The position numbers and the translations under genes were made by a program. Shown here piece by piece: positions 1-11,260 of a stretch of 64,000 bases of DNA (positions are counted from its first letter, which is position 1; each line of letters opens with the position of its first letter). Source of the stretch: Dipteronia dyeriana (taxonomy: Eukaryota > Streptophyta > Magnoliopsida > Sapindales > Sapindaceae); assembly GCA_032871835.1 (NCBI GenBank), contig CM065296.1:2366001-2430000 (forward strand), read 5' to 3'. The notes beneath the pieces are model-generated. The model was not told the origin of the DNA. It saw only the letters and a list, made by a program, of their open reading frames with translations, and ran no database searches.

Positions 1-805
1 CTATGGCAGTCGATTTGATTGAGCTTGTCGCCCTTATAGTGGAGAAAGTAAGGAAACGACCCTGACAAGATGACCTTTCAACCAAAGGCGTCGTTGCAAG
101 ATTCCCAATGGATATCTCCGTATACTCCGATCTTGGCCCGATGCTGAACGAGGTCGACCAAATCCTTTTCCCTAAAGATGAAGCCAACTTCTCCCAGATA
201 GTGGCTTCTCGAGTCATCGATTGAGGTCTTACTAGCGCTTTCTAGGTTCGTTCATATACACTTAGCTTTATTTAATCTTTCCAAGCTTGGGTCGAATGTT
301 TTGTATTTTCTATTTGCAGGCTCTTCAATCCCATTTATATTTGAAGAAAGATGTAAAGTCCCTATCCAAGAAGGTCTCCACACTCACCTATTTGAACACA
401 AAGCTGAAAAAATAGGTTGAGAATACCAAGTCTGATTTGGAGAGCCTTATCAAGGAATCATCAGATAAACTTGCTAGAGCTGAAGAAGAAATTGCTTGAC
501 TGAGAGCAGCTCTAGTGGCAAGCGAGAAGAAGTTATCCGATACTGATGACATGCTCGCGGTTGCACTCGAGAAACTGGATAAACTGCTGATGAAGCCGTT
601 ATCTAGACTAGGGGTGCGGTTATGAATCAATACCTTCTATGGTAGATCGATTCCTAGAGACCAGATAAGAATATTAAGAATTGGGAGCAATGGAAGAAGC
701 TGAAAGAGCTCGAGCAGGCTGAGGAGCAGAAGGATGAAGTTGATACGGCTGCTCAGTCGGATAAGGATACAGATTGTGAACAAGAGCAGGATGAAGAAAT
801 TTAAA
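1..805 (+). pseudogene. Antisense ORF of the Tat element, C-terminal part (coiled coil)
   Basis: Plus-strand coding remnant antisense to the element's pol. An upstream exon (1 to about 245) is followed by an intron of about 74 bp, with a GT at 246 and TTTGCAG ending at 319. The next exon (320-805) encodes a charged helical segment rich in K, E, L and A (motifs ARAEEEIA and LRAALVASEKKL) and an acidic tail. Several in-frame stops (for example TAG after KLKK and TGA after EEEIA) show it is dead. The layout matches the better preserved antisense gene at 43569-45855, whose last exon is also coiled-coil-like. The start is outside the window. Confidence 0.6.
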
Positions 806-1229
806 CTTGACTTGAGCAATATTCAATTCTATTTGTTTTTACTTTTTTTTTTTACCTTTGTATAATCGAGAGGTGTAGACGATATATTTACCACCTCTCG
901 ATAGTTTGTAAATATTTTTTCTTTGGATGATTGCGCTTGAATTAGGATAATCATATGTGATATTTAAACTGCGTTGTTGATTCGTAGAATTTTTAAACTT
1001 CATTGCAAAAGATATTGTAGAATAAACATTGGTCGTAACTTGACTTAGATTAGACAAATATCAAACGATTTTATTAAAACAACTATCGAACATACATTAA
1101 TAAAAGCTCGACTTGGAGCATTTTTTGCAGGCAAAAGTTGAACAACGCACAAGTTGAATCAACAATACTCTAGTTGTATCGAACAAGAGATATTGGTTCC
1201 TTAATTTAAGCTAGAAGTAGTACCATTTT

Positions 1230-2390
1230 AGGTGAATCATGTTCCAGCTGTAATGGATCTCACAACCATCCTGTGCTCGAATTTTGGAAGCCCCACATCC
1301 AACCATTTATGTTATCTGGTAGGGCCCTTCCCAGTTCGAGCATAATTTGCTTGAACCCGGTTATTTTGTGTTTAGAAAAACTCTGCACAGCTCCCAATCG
1401 CCTTTGATGAAAGCTTGAATACGAACATCCCTGTTATAATGTCGAGCAACCCGTTACTGATATTCCGTAATTCTGAGTAGAGCATTGTCTCCTTTTTTCA
1501 TCGAGTAGATCAAGTTCTAGAGTTAAGAGGGAGTCGTTTTGATCTTTGCTCAGATTCTCGACTCTCAAAGAGATCATCTGTTGCTCGATTAGGATAACCG
1601 CCTCAGATCCGAATGCAAGAAAAAGGGGGTGGCTCCGGTCAATGTTCGAGCGATAGTTCTATACTACCATAAGACCTCTAGTAATTTTTCGACTTATAGC
1701 CTTTTTACTGATTCTAGTTTTTTCTTCAATGTCCCCATTATGGTTTTGTTTGTCAACTCGGCTGGGCCATTCGACTGGGGATACCGTGGGGTCAAAAAAT
1801 GAATCTTTATCCCCCAATCTTCATAGAAGTCTTGGAAATCGAATTATATGAATTGAGATTCGTTATCTTCCAAATCTCATTGGGCACTCCGAACATGTAA
1901 ATTATGTTTTTCCAAAGAAATCATTTTACCTCGGTGTCTTTGATATTTTTGTACGACTCCGCCTCGACCCATTTGGTGAAGTTGTCTGTCATTACGAGTA
2001 CGTAGATCCTACCACCCTTGTTCGAAGTTGGTAATTTCCCGATAATGTCCATCCCCCTTTTGGATAGTATCGAACTTAGCTTTTCGGGGTGCTGATAAGA
2101 CACATGTGTATGTCGTTGACGTTTATCACATCGTCTGATGAACTCGAGCGAATTTGATCTCATTGTCGACCAGTAATAACCAGCAGTAATCGCTTGATGT
2201 GTCAGGCTCCTCGAACCAGAATGGTTTCTTCATATTCCTACATGAAGCTCTTCAAGCACTGATCGAGCCTGTGACGGTCGTACACACAAGAGGTAGGGAC
2301 CTAAAAAGGATCGTTTGTAAAGTTTAACTGCGATGATGCTGAATTTAGATTTTTTTGGCTCGAACCGTGTTGGAATATAAACTTATTATA
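1230..2390 (-). pseudogene. Integrase remnant of Tat element
   Basis: Minus-strand integrase. The core start is visible at 1921-2163, with GKLPTS followed by YVLVMTDNFTKWVEAE, the region of the first catalytic Asp of the DDE core. Around 1300-1400 the C-terminal segment resembling the W-G-P-Y motif is recognisable after translation. Integrase inserts the cDNA into host DNA. Frame breaks and stops are frequent, and the middle of the core cannot be followed in one frame. The adjacent upstream domain is RNase H. Confidence 0.65.
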
Positions 2391-3330
2391 TTAGTAGATA
2401 GTAGACGGGAAATTGTTATGTTCGAGGTAGTCGACTATCTGGGTCTTCCAGCTAGGTTCATTGTCAACATTCGAAACCTCCATCGTCGACCTGTCCTTCC
2501 AAACTATAGGCCATTGTAGATATATAATTGAAATCAGCTTGCTGGATGTTGTTTGGATTACTGAACCAAGATTGGCCAATGAATCTGCTCGAGTATTTTT
2601 TTGTTCGAGGAATTTGCATGATCTCGAATTCTTCAAAGTTTGACTTTATTTCTCGTGTGAGACCGATGTAGGCTATCATTTTAGGGTCCATTACTTTGTA
2701 TGTTCCATATACCTGTCACACAATTAATTGAGAATTACAACTTACCTTTATTCTTTTAATGGCCAGACTTATAGCTAAGGACATTCTTACAATGAGTGCT
2801 TCATATTCGGCTTCATTGTTCGTTGCTTTGAAATCGTAACTTACAGCCTGTTCGATTAGTATCCCTTCTGGAGATTTGAGTACGATTTCAAATCCACTTC
2901 CTCTAGCATTGCTTGATTCATCGACAGATAGCCCCCACAATCCAAGACTGGATCATCGATCATAAAGATCGCTTTTTTCTTGACTTGTTCAGACAAGTTA
3001 GGGGAGAGATCATTTATGAAATCTGCTAATACCTAAGCTTTGACAACAGTTCTTGATCGATAGGTGATGTCTTGCTCGTTGAGTTCGACTACCCATTTGG
3101 TTAGACGACTGGATAGTTCAAGTTTATGGAGATGTTCTTCAATGGATACGTTGTCAGAACGACTATTGGATGACATTGGAAATATGGCCAAAGCTTCCTT
3201 ACTGTGACAATAAGCGAACCAACGCAAGCTTCTCCATATAGGTATATCGGGTTTCTGTATCGAGTAGAGACCTGCTCATATATTAGACTGGCGGTTGCCT
3301 CAAACTTTCTTTCCTTACCAAAATGAAATT
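2391..3330 (-). pseudogene. Dual RNase H region of Tat element
   Basis: Two RNase H pieces in series. The first (3033-3227) ends with KWVVELNEQDITYRSRT, typical of the retroviral-type domain next to RT. The second (2716-2940, continuing to about 2464) reads WGLSVDESSNARGSGFEIVL, then NNEAEYEALI and VSCNSQLIV. This is the layout of the additional archaeal-type RNase H of Tat elements. The usual DGSSN motif is DESSN here and the usual S-D-S motif is S-C-N-S, so catalytic Asp positions appear lost or shifted. RNase H removes the RNA strand during reverse transcription. Confidence 0.65.
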
Positions 3331-4464
3331 CACCACCATTGCTGTACTGCTAAGTACACGTATAACAATTCCCTATCGACCGATTTTTAGAGCAAATGAG
3401 GTGTCGAGAGCTAGTCCTTCAGCTCATTCAGAACTGTCTTGTATTCTTCAGACCACTCGAACCTCTTGTTTTTCTTCAGTGTCTCAAAGAAACCATGGCC
3501 TTTCTCCGAGGATCAGAAAAAAAATCACCCAAATGTATCGACGCGATCAGTCAGTTTTTATACATCTTTGATGCACTTTGGGGACTTGATTCCCAAGATA
3601 GACAATATTTGTTGAGGGTTTGCTTCGATCCCCTATGGGTGACGAGATACCCTAAAAACTTCCAGGAGGAGACACCAAAAGCACATTTAGTGGGATTAAG
3701 TTTCATATAATACCTGTCCAATACTTCGAACGACTGCTTGAGGTGCTTCAAATGTTGTTTTGCTACTAGTGACTTGACCAACATGTTGTCGATGTAGATG
3801 CGTCCCCGAGTATTTCCGTGAACATTTTGTTCACTAAATGATGGTATATCGCTCCTGCATTTTTAAGTCCAAAAGGCATTACCTTATAACAAAAAAAAAA
3901 TCTCAATCTGTTATGAACGCTGTCTTCTCCTGATCGTCCGGGTGCATCATGATCTGGTTGTAACCTGAAAAAGCATCCATGAAACTCACTAGTTCATGTC
4001 CCGATGTAGCGTCAACCAAAATGTCGATATATGGGAGATGGAAGGAATCCTTAGACAGGCTTTGTTCAAGTCAGTGAACTCGATACATAATCTCCATTTG
4101 CTATTCTTCTTTTTGACCACGACGACATTGGCCAACCAGTCGGGGTAGTTGACTTCTCGTACAGATTCGAAGTCGATCAATTTCTGAACTTCCTCGTTAG
4201 TTACTCTATTCTGTTATGAGGTGAACTTCCTCCTCTTCTGCTTTGCTGGTTGATGGTTTGGGTCGAGTTGGAGTTGATCCCTACCACGTCGACATGGGTC
4301 CAAGAAAATAAGTTACGGTGCATTTTCAAGAAGCCGACCATTTTCTCTATGATCTTTTGGTCGTGCCTTGATCCTATTTGGACCTTGTGCTCAGGGATAT
4401 CTGGATATATCTGGACTTCGTCGAGCTCTTCTACCTGCGGCTTATCGGGGTCTATCTCATGCAA
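3331..4464 (-). pseudogene. Reverse transcriptase remnant of Tat element
   Basis: Minus-strand RT in several frames. 4201-4464 is the upstream linker (HEIDPDKPQVEELDEVQI). 3989-4180 contains WLANVVVVKKKNSKWRLC and DLNKAC, the fingers region. 3551-3800 contains the catalytic loop and the segment LNPTKCAFGVSSWKFLGYLV. The catalytic motif normally YIDDM reads YIDNM near 3790 (second Asp to Asn), so the polymerase would be inactive even without the frameshifts. Confidence 0.75.
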
Positions 4465-4488
4465 TGGTTCCTATAATTGCTATAAATT

Positions 4489-4932
4489 CTATTTCTTCTC
4501 CTTCAAGCAAGTTTGATAGCATTCCTCGGATGTTTTTTGCTCCCCCATAATTTCATGAACACCCCACTTGGTTAAGAACCGTATTGTTTGATGGAGGGTT
4601 GATGGAACCACTAGAAGCTCGTGGATCCACGGTTGACCAACGATCACATTGTAGGCCGAAGAACAGTCGAGCACGAGAAATTTGGTTTGTTTGTTCACTC
4701 CTTCAACGTAAACTAGGAGGATGGTCTCTCCAACCGTACTCTTGGCTTCACCGCTGAACCCAACTAACGTAATCGAACAACGAGTGATACTTGATTTGTC
4801 GATATGCATCTCTCTTAATGCACTAAAAAAAACAATATTAGTGGAACTGCCATTGTCAACCAAGCAGCTCTTGATCAGACAATTGGCGATAAGTAGTGAA
4901 ATAAATGATGCATCGTGGTCTGGAGAAAACAA
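4489..4932 (-). pseudogene. Retroelement aspartic protease domain
   Basis: A 147-residue open stretch. CLVDNGSSTNIVFFSAL is the active-site loop in the form common in this lineage (DNGSS instead of D-T/S-G), followed by a flap-like segment and LLVVPSTLHQTIRFLTKWGV, the conserved end of the domain before RT. It would cleave the Gag-Pol polyprotein. It sits between the gag zinc-knuckle region and RT, as expected. The domain itself is open, but its neighbours are broken. Confidence 0.75.
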
Positions 4933-5039
4933 ACTCGAACTATCAGAAGTGTGAAACGAAATTACTTGGTCAACCTCGGGGTCGTTTCGATTGAGAGTTC
5001 TTACCTCTAGGTGAGACTCTTGTTGAGTGTGCCTCTTTA

Positions 5040-5590
5040 CAACGGAGTGAGAAATTTCACTTACCTCAGACTCGTCCGAAATGAAGTTATCGGTTCGTTC
5101 GGGACGTGGAGGTGAATTATTCTCTTTAGCTTTTAGTCTTTTTTTCCCCTGTTTGTAAGGAACTCTTTCAATCGCCCTTGCTTGAGTAATTCGGCCACTT
5201 CAAGTTTCGGTGTGATGCAATCTTCTATACAATGCATGTGATCCCTATGGAATTCATACCACCTGTTTGAATCTCGATGCTCTGGTTGTAAAGTCATTTT
5301 GGGTGGCTACCTCATCGTGCTGTTCATACCTCATAAGATGTTTGCCACCTCTGATGGTTCGACGCTCAAGGTATACTCTGGAACTCGCGACCTTTGTTTA
5401 CCATCTCTTTGAGCTGGTCTATCATAAGGTTATCTCTTTTCTTTCGATCCTTCTCTCTCGCCATTATTTCATTGTGACAGGACTCACCCCGACTCCTCTC
5501 TCTTGAGTAGGAGGGAGGCCCTGTGGGCTGCCCTGACTCCTCTCTTGAGTACAAGGGAAACCCTATGGGCTCTACATTCTCTAGCATAAT
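5040..5590 (-). pseudogene. gag C-terminal region of Tat element
   Basis: Minus-strand translation near 5230 gives an H-x-D-H-x-H-C-x(3)-D-C segment, matching the degenerate knuckle of Tat-type Gag, followed by a lysine-rich linker toward the protease. Upstream (5366-5587) is a proline- and charge-rich segment with repeated SREESG/SRERS units. The gag gene is interrupted here by an LTR insertion and resumes at about 7190. Confidence 0.55.
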
Positions 5591-6329
5591 AAAAGGACTT
5601 TATGCTGAAATCTCCATTCGGAAATACTTGTTTGAATCAAATAAAATGTGAGGAGAATACTGGAGAGTACAAAATGTACATAATTATAATTTCTTTACAT
5701 ATATTTTCGTCCGTTACAAAAAGTTTATCAAAAATGATCGTTCGGACCAAAAACCGACAACTTTAAAAACTAAGTAACCAGTCATCCCCGAGTGGGAAAT
5801 GAAACAGGCCGAGTAAGAAACCGAGTAGGCCGAGTAGACCGAATAGGCCATGTGGCCGAGTAAGCCGAACAGACCGAGTAGAAATCCGACCACGTTCTAA
5901 CCATGCTACCATCCCGACCATGCCTACCATCCCGACCATGCCGACCTCATATTTTTAAATATGTACATGAAAATTTAAAATGCATGACTTTTATGCTTCA
6001 TGATGACATCGAGTGGCCCACCTCAAAACTTCTGAGTCCGCACAACCGAGCAGCTACCTGGATAATTATTTAAGAGTGAAAGGATGAGCGCTAACGCCCA
6101 GTGAGTGAATAAAAACTTTTAAAAACACTTTTCTAAACCACTTTACCATAAGCATTCAGTAATACATGGTATAAGATAATATATCTACTTTCGTGCTGAA
6201 TAAACTGAATGCTTCTCTTTGCTGAACAAGAATAAATACTTTATAAAATCTTAATATGTACCAAATTCATACCGGGGATATCCTCCATACGTAAGCCGAA
6301 ATACTTTGGGCAAACGCAGTCATGAATAA

Positions 6330-6480
6330 CTTCTGGTCATACCCGAACAGAGCGACTCAATTACTCTTTCTCTGGTCATGCTCGGGCAGAGCGACTCTCT
6401 GGTCATACAAGTGCAGAGCGACTCTATTACTCTTTCTATGGTCATGCACATGCAGAGCGACTCATGACATACACATGTGT
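6330..6480. repeat. Imperfect ~50-bp tandem repeat in LTR
   Basis: Three to four imperfect units of roughly 35-55 bp. They share CTGGTCAT, GCAGAGCGACT and CAATTACTCTTTCT-like segments, interrupted by small indels. It lies inside the LTR-like insertion. Its open frame on the minus strand is only a by-product of the repeat. Confidence 0.7.
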
Positions 6481-6951
6481 AGAACGGCCCCAAAAGCCAA
6501 CCATAATCATAACTGGAAAGGTACATACATGGTGCTTTTATAGAAATCATAATCTCTTCTTGATAATTCATAAAAATAATATATTGTTTCTAAATGCTAA
6601 TATAAGCATAAATATATATTTTTTTGGTTCTTTGTATACTCACCATCAATCATAAAAAGCAATAAAAAGCTTAAAATGATTTGCAGCAATTAAAGCATAA
6701 AACTATAAACTTGAGTTAAAAACAAAACTGAAACTTAATTCACTCACTACTTAGATGTCAAGATTATCTCGGACTGAGTATGCTAGGTTCCCTTCGTCTT
6801 CTTTCCCTATCAATCACGAGATCCAATTAGAAACTGGATATCAAAGAAGAACTGAAATCTGTAATTACGAGAGCTTCACTGACTTTTCTCTTTTCTTCTC
6901 TTTCCTTTCTTCCGCTTGATTCTACTGCTTTCTAGCTCTCACAACATTTAT

Positions 6952-6954
<3 letters not shown>

Positions 6955-7006
<52 letters not shown>
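6955..7006. repeat. (TA)n microsatellite
   Basis: Uninterrupted TA dinucleotide run of about 52 bp, inside the LTR-like insertion. Confidence 0.95.
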
Positions 7007-7007
<1 letters not shown>

Positions 7008-7189
7008 TCATGGAAGGACACAGCTGAAGTTGTGAGCTAATTAACCAAGCTCACAGTTGCCTGTCAGCCATGCAGTTCACTTGGCTTACTCACCTGATGT
7101 CTTTTCTGCTTCACGCTTATCCCTTTTTCTTTTTCTTTTTTTTTTTCAAATTGGGCCTTTCAATTGGGCCTAAGACATGGGTGTTACAC

Positions 7190-8480
7190 ATTGGTTCTTT
7201 CATTGATATCACCGCGAGCGTCCGCCTAAATCAGGATGAAAAGCTCCATTTTGGCTGACTCACCGACTACTAGACTAGAGAGCTATTGGACACCCAAAGT
7301 GCTTTCTAAAAGAAAGTATGTCCAGACCACTATAAATACTTTACATCATCTGTAATCCCTAAGGTAACGCTTGTATTCCTTTGGTTATGTAACTGGTCAA
7401 TAGTTGGTGTTATCCTCCTCCCACTTTATTTGTGCCCATGCTTTTGCTAGTATGTCTTCCATCGTTCGATTAACATACATTGTTAACTCCTTGTACAAGT
7501 CTGAGTCGTACTACAGTCCTTTCCTGAAAGCATAAATAGCAGTGGCAAGATTACAGTTAGGAATCGATACCTTTTCTTTGTTGAATCGACCAACAAAGTC
7601 TCGCTGTCTTTCCCCTCGTCTCTGAGTTATGGTGAAGAGATCGTCTGATTGCTTCTCAAGCTTTCTATTGCTCGCGAACTATTCAAAAAATGTGTCTATC
7701 AATTGGGCGAAAGACATGATCGAATTATTAGGAAAATTTGTGTACCACTGGAGTGCAGGTCATGTTATACTCGATCCAAACCTTTTGCACATGTAAGCCT
7801 CCCTCTGGTCTGATATCTGGGGATTGCTACTGTAAACATCCATTGTTTGTATTGTGCGATGTGATCGTCCGGATCCGTCCATCGTATTGTTTCATGTTTG
7901 GAAAACTAAACTTCCTTGGCATCTCCATGAGTGCGATCTCATCTACAAAAAACAAATTAACAAAGCTGTTCGTTGTACTACGCTTGGTTGGAGCAGGTAT
8001 TCCTGGGATCCTTTGGATCATGGCCTCCATTTCTGCGAATCTACGAACAGGTTCAGGGTGAGAGAAAAGGTTAGGTTTTACCATATCCGTATTCGTTTGG
8101 GGTTGGTGGCTCAATTCTCTCTACGTTCCAAATGGGGTAAAGGGATTCGCTTGGGTGACATTTGCATTTATTACCAAAATTGGCTCGTTAAGGTCCACTA
8201 ATGGGGGATCGAACGGTATTCTCGCAGATCAATTTTCTTGTCATCTCATACTAGTCTTCTGATCTCTATTTGGTTCAGTCATATTAACGTCAACTAGATT
8301 TTGTTCTGATATTGATGTGGCCGCGATCTGATCAAGCTTCGCTTACAACTCCTAGTTCTTTGCTCGAACCTCTTTATTTTCTATTTTGAGAGTTTGCAAT
8401 CGGGTTGCATTTTCCATCATTTAGGTTGCTAGGGAAGACAATCTCGCCTCAATATCTCCTGAGTTAGTCATTGTTGATCC
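7190..8480 (-). pseudogene. gag N-terminal and core region of Tat element
   Basis: Minus-strand gag. 7827-8114 holds the segment ending with PRKFSFPNMKQYDG, the usual entry of the retrotransposon Gag core. Further on (about 7440-7680) are QRRGERQRDFVGRF, ATAIYAFRKGL and AKAWAQIKWEED, which match the Gag core of Tat elements. Gag forms the virus-like particle in the cytoplasm. A TAG stop after FRKGL and several frame shifts disable it. It begins just inside the primer binding site and is split from its C-terminal part by the LTR insertion. Confidence 0.7.
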
Positions 8481-8514
8481 GATTCACCTTTTGTTTCGAT
8501 CAAAAGATTGCTAG

Positions 8515-8533
8515 GTCCCCACGATGGACACCA
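8515..8533 (-). other. Primer binding site of Tat element
   Basis: Read on the minus strand, TGGTGTCCATCGTGGGG starts four bases after the LTR end. This has the TGG start and position of a tRNA primer binding site. Which tRNA it pairs with was not resolved. Confidence 0.55.
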
Positions 8534-8536
8534 AAA

Positions 8537-9101
8537 TAAAGTCAATCGGATCTACAATTATTTTTTATTGTCGAGGTAGGCATTGATAACCTAAGAAATA
8601 AGAAGAAAAGATAGAGTGTGTCGAGCCACAAAGAGGGGTCTTCCTTTTGGAGGACACTTCGACGCTCAAGTCAATATTTGTTCGATGTTGTAATACCAAT
8701 AGAACTAGTAAGAAAACAAATCAGTTTGCTCGATGTCGAGAATCGAGCTATTTATCAATGTATTTGTGTCGACTTGGACAATCGATCGTTTGATCTTTGT
8801 TACTTGATAGGGGATTTGGTCGATATCAAGCATAGTTGGGCTTGTCCGATCGAAGGCCAGTCTGGATCTATGGCTCAACTCGGGGATCGTTGATGGTTGA
8901 GTCGATAGTAAGGTCAAATCATAATCAACTCATTTATGAGTTGATTTGACAATGTGTCGACTGATGTGTTTCGCTTTTTAGGCCAGTCGTTTGATTTTGG
9001 GCCAATTCTTTAGGCCTTATTTGATAGGTTTCTTGGAAACCGATATTCATTGGCTAACGGGCTCTTAAGTTGGGCTTGTGGCCCAATTTTCGCCCACTAC
9101 A
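8537..9101 (-). repeat. 5' LTR of decayed Tat element
   Basis: About 565 bp between the primer binding site and the outer end. On the minus strand it starts TGTAGTGGGCG at 9101. Its inner end reads TA instead of the expected CA at 8537-8538, consistent with a C-to-T change. The partner LTR is outside the window, so it cannot be confirmed by comparison. Confidence 0.5.
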
Positions 9102-9149
9102 TTGGTCGATGAAGAAGATAAAAAAACAAAATATAAATAAATCTAGAAA

Positions 9150-9290
9150 TAAGTCTTGGGTAAGGCACTCGTGACTTATTTTCAGTTATTCGAGACTTAT
9201 TATCAAATATCCGAGACTTATTGCCAGCTTCCCGATACTTATTTCCAGTTATCCAAGACTTATTGCCAGCTACCCGAAACTTATTTTCAG
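9150..9290. repeat. ~26-bp tandem repeat
   Basis: About five to six imperfect units built on GAGACTTATTGCCAGCTACC-like sequence (variants with TTTTCAGTTATT). It lies immediately outside the LTR end at 9101. No gene is seen from 9102 to 9788. A GACCTCCAT/ATGGAGGTC inverted pair occurs at about 9300-9420. Confidence 0.75.
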
Positions 9291-9788
9291 ATTTTTTTTA
9301 ATGGAGGTCGTTTCGACGATCTCTAATAGAGTCGACCGTTTCAACGACCTGCGTCAGAAGTCATTTTGACCTCCATGAGAGGTTTGTTCGACATCCATTG
9401 ATCCATCAATGGAGGTCTTTAAAAAAATAGAGGAGAGAGAGGAAGAGAGAGAGATTTACAAAGTAAAAAGAAAAGTAAAAGTAATAGTTCTATTAGGGGA
9501 AATTTTGGCAGATTCCATTTATTGGTTCTATTTCTATAAAACTCATTATCTATATGACTTTTCTACCAATGGTCTTGGTAAGAGTGCCATAAAAAAAAAG
9601 GAACCCTACCTTTCAAGTCATCCAATCTCAGTAGAAAATTACATTTCCATGCCTATATTATTTTTTATTCCTTTTCAACTAGTAAAGAAAATTACAATAT
9701 CAACCCTTGAATCATACTATATTCAGTTTTATGTATGAATCAACTAACAATTTAATTGGATCGTTGCCTTAGCATTTAAAATAAAAAT

Positions 9789-10654
9789 TGTTGACGTCGT
9801 TTTCTGGATTATGCCAGAAAAGCCAATAATGACTGGATTTTGGCTATTGATTCAAAGAGAAAGAGATGTTGAGAGAGTAACAAAGACAAGGTTTACGTGG
9901 TAAAACTCCGATGGTCGGAGAAACATCCACGGATGGTTGAAAGATCAACCAAGCTAAAATCCACTAAGAGAATAAGATGTTTTTATAAGCTCTTCATCTC
10001 CCTTTTTCTCTCTGTATTATTTGTGATTACTGTATGCTATATTGCCTATCTCCTTTTGAACCAGATTATGGGTCTATTTATATGCTTATAGAACCCTAAT
10101 CTGCTTTGTACAAGTAATACAAGATATTTGTATTTAATTGTGATTTGGTTACTTGCTTGAGGTTGATTTGTCTTCTTTTCTGTTTCGGAGTCTCTTATGG
10201 AGATTGAGTGGGATTCTAGTAGTGTAGTTCAATTTGACTTGTTTCCTTATAAGAATGGAGTCTTCGAAAAGAAATCAAGTTGTTTCCTGATTGGGGGACT
10301 CTTTTAACTTAAAGGTCCATTATTTGGGATTCCTTCATGACGGATATCTTTGCGTATTCAACGACTTAACCCGTATGATAAATTCTTATTCGAGTTGTAT
10401 TTACTCCCAAGTAAGAATAATACCAGAAGGTCCCGAGTAGTGCCGTATGAGCCCGAGTGGAAGCGTTGTTTTAACCAGTCCCGAGTGTTGTTAACTGATC
10501 CCGAGTAGGACTTTATTCAGTATATGCTTACTCGGGCTTGCTCCTCTTTAACGATGCCCTGTAGGATATTTCCCGGATACCCATCTAAACATACACCTAG
10601 CTATTTTTCCTTTCTGTCAATGACGTGTATGCTCGGTAAAATTTACATACAACA
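9789..10654 (-). mobile_element. Solo LTR of the 13.3-kb Tat element family
   Basis: It starts TGTTGACGTCG and ends CATACAACA, and is flanked by the 5-bp duplication AAAAT (9784-9788 and 10655-10659). It shares its ends, its length (866 bp) and internal blocks such as TTTACGTGGTAAAACTC and GGTCGGAGAAAC with the LTRs at 42174-43049 and 54640-55503. No internal region remains, so this is a solo LTR from unequal recombination. The strand is given by analogy to the full element. Confidence 0.9.
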
Positions 10655-10659
10655 AAAAT

Positions 10660-11160
10660 AAATCATAATATCAATTGATTTGGGTTCGATCCAAATCATT
10701 AATTCACTTTATCATAATTTTAAGCATCACCAAAACTATCATTTGGACCTCAAGTCTTTTAGAAATAATATTAAGCCCAAATTCATAACATTTGAGCTTA
10801 ACTATTTAAAAACAGTTTAGCCCATTTTTCAGAATATTACACCATCTTACCATATCAGGCCATCAAAGAGATAGTAACTTGGAATACTTCGGTTTAAATT
10901 TACAACTAATAAAAAATAAAATAAAAATAAAAAAGTGCATACAAAAACAGTATTCCATTAAACCGCGTAAGATCAAAAAAAAAAAAAAGTGTATCCCAAA
11001 TCCCAAATGTCACTTCATGTGGACTTTTGGTTTGGATTCACTTTCTTGGATATTGTAGGAAAAAAAAAAACCAACAATTGACTTGCCGAAGACTCAAGAA
11101 GACTTGCTTTTTATTACCGAGTCATAAGTCACCGTGTGTATTTCGTGTTGTCGGGATGGG
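10660..11160. other. Spacer upstream of diverged protease gene
   Basis: AT-rich, with A-runs. No gene or element border recognised. Confidence 0.6.
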
Positions 11161-11163
11161 AAG

Positions 11164-11173
11164 TATATATATA
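11164..11173 (+). promoter_or_regulatory. TATA box of diverged protease gene
   Basis: TATATATATA about 90 bp upstream of the ATG at 11261, a normal distance for a plant core promoter. Confidence 0.55.
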
Positions 11174-11260
11174 CGACACACTCCTTCTCAGTTCATTACA
11201 AGGTGATAGCAACAACAATTTGCATATTAATTACTCTTTTTTTTTTCAATAGATTCATAC

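Larger units (their letters stand above)
5590..7188 (-). mobile_element. LTR-like insertion in gag (TGTAACACCC start), probably solo LTR
   Basis: Read on the minus strand the insertion begins TGTAACACCC at 7188, a start common to many plant Ty3/gypsy LTRs. It holds no coding domain. It contains a TA microsatellite (6955-7006), a GCC/GAGTA minisatellite (about 5790-5890) and a tandem repeat built on TGGTCATGC and GCAGAGCGACTC (about 6330-6480). Gag-like coding lies on both sides. The far end is uncertain: a TG at 5647 or an end nearer 5590 are both possible, and no clean TSD was found (CATTG on the right only). Confidence 0.5.
1..9101 (-). mobile_element. Decayed Tat-type Ty3/gypsy retrotransposon, left end outside window
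   Basis: On the minus strand the order is LTR, primer binding site, gag, protease, reverse transcriptase, two RNase H domains, integrase, then a gene on the opposite strand. A second RNase H after the usual one, plus an antisense gene before the 3' LTR, are traits of the Tat lineage (known examples: Grande, RIRE2). The 5' LTR is at 8537-9101. The 3' LTR lies beyond base 1. Stops and frameshifts run through every domain, so it is not autonomous. A second LTR insertion occupies about 5590-7188. Confidence 0.85.

Noticed and set aside
5790..6480. CRISPR-like spaced repeats
   Set aside because: Repeats are imperfect and not regularly spaced, within a plant LTR.
7738..8201. Plus-strand open frames in the gag region
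   Set aside because: Shadows of the minus-strand gag, which shows recognisable core motifs.
9409..9738. 109-residue open frame
   Set aside because: Low-complexity, no domain, signal or conserved partner; AT-rich spacer next to a solo LTR.
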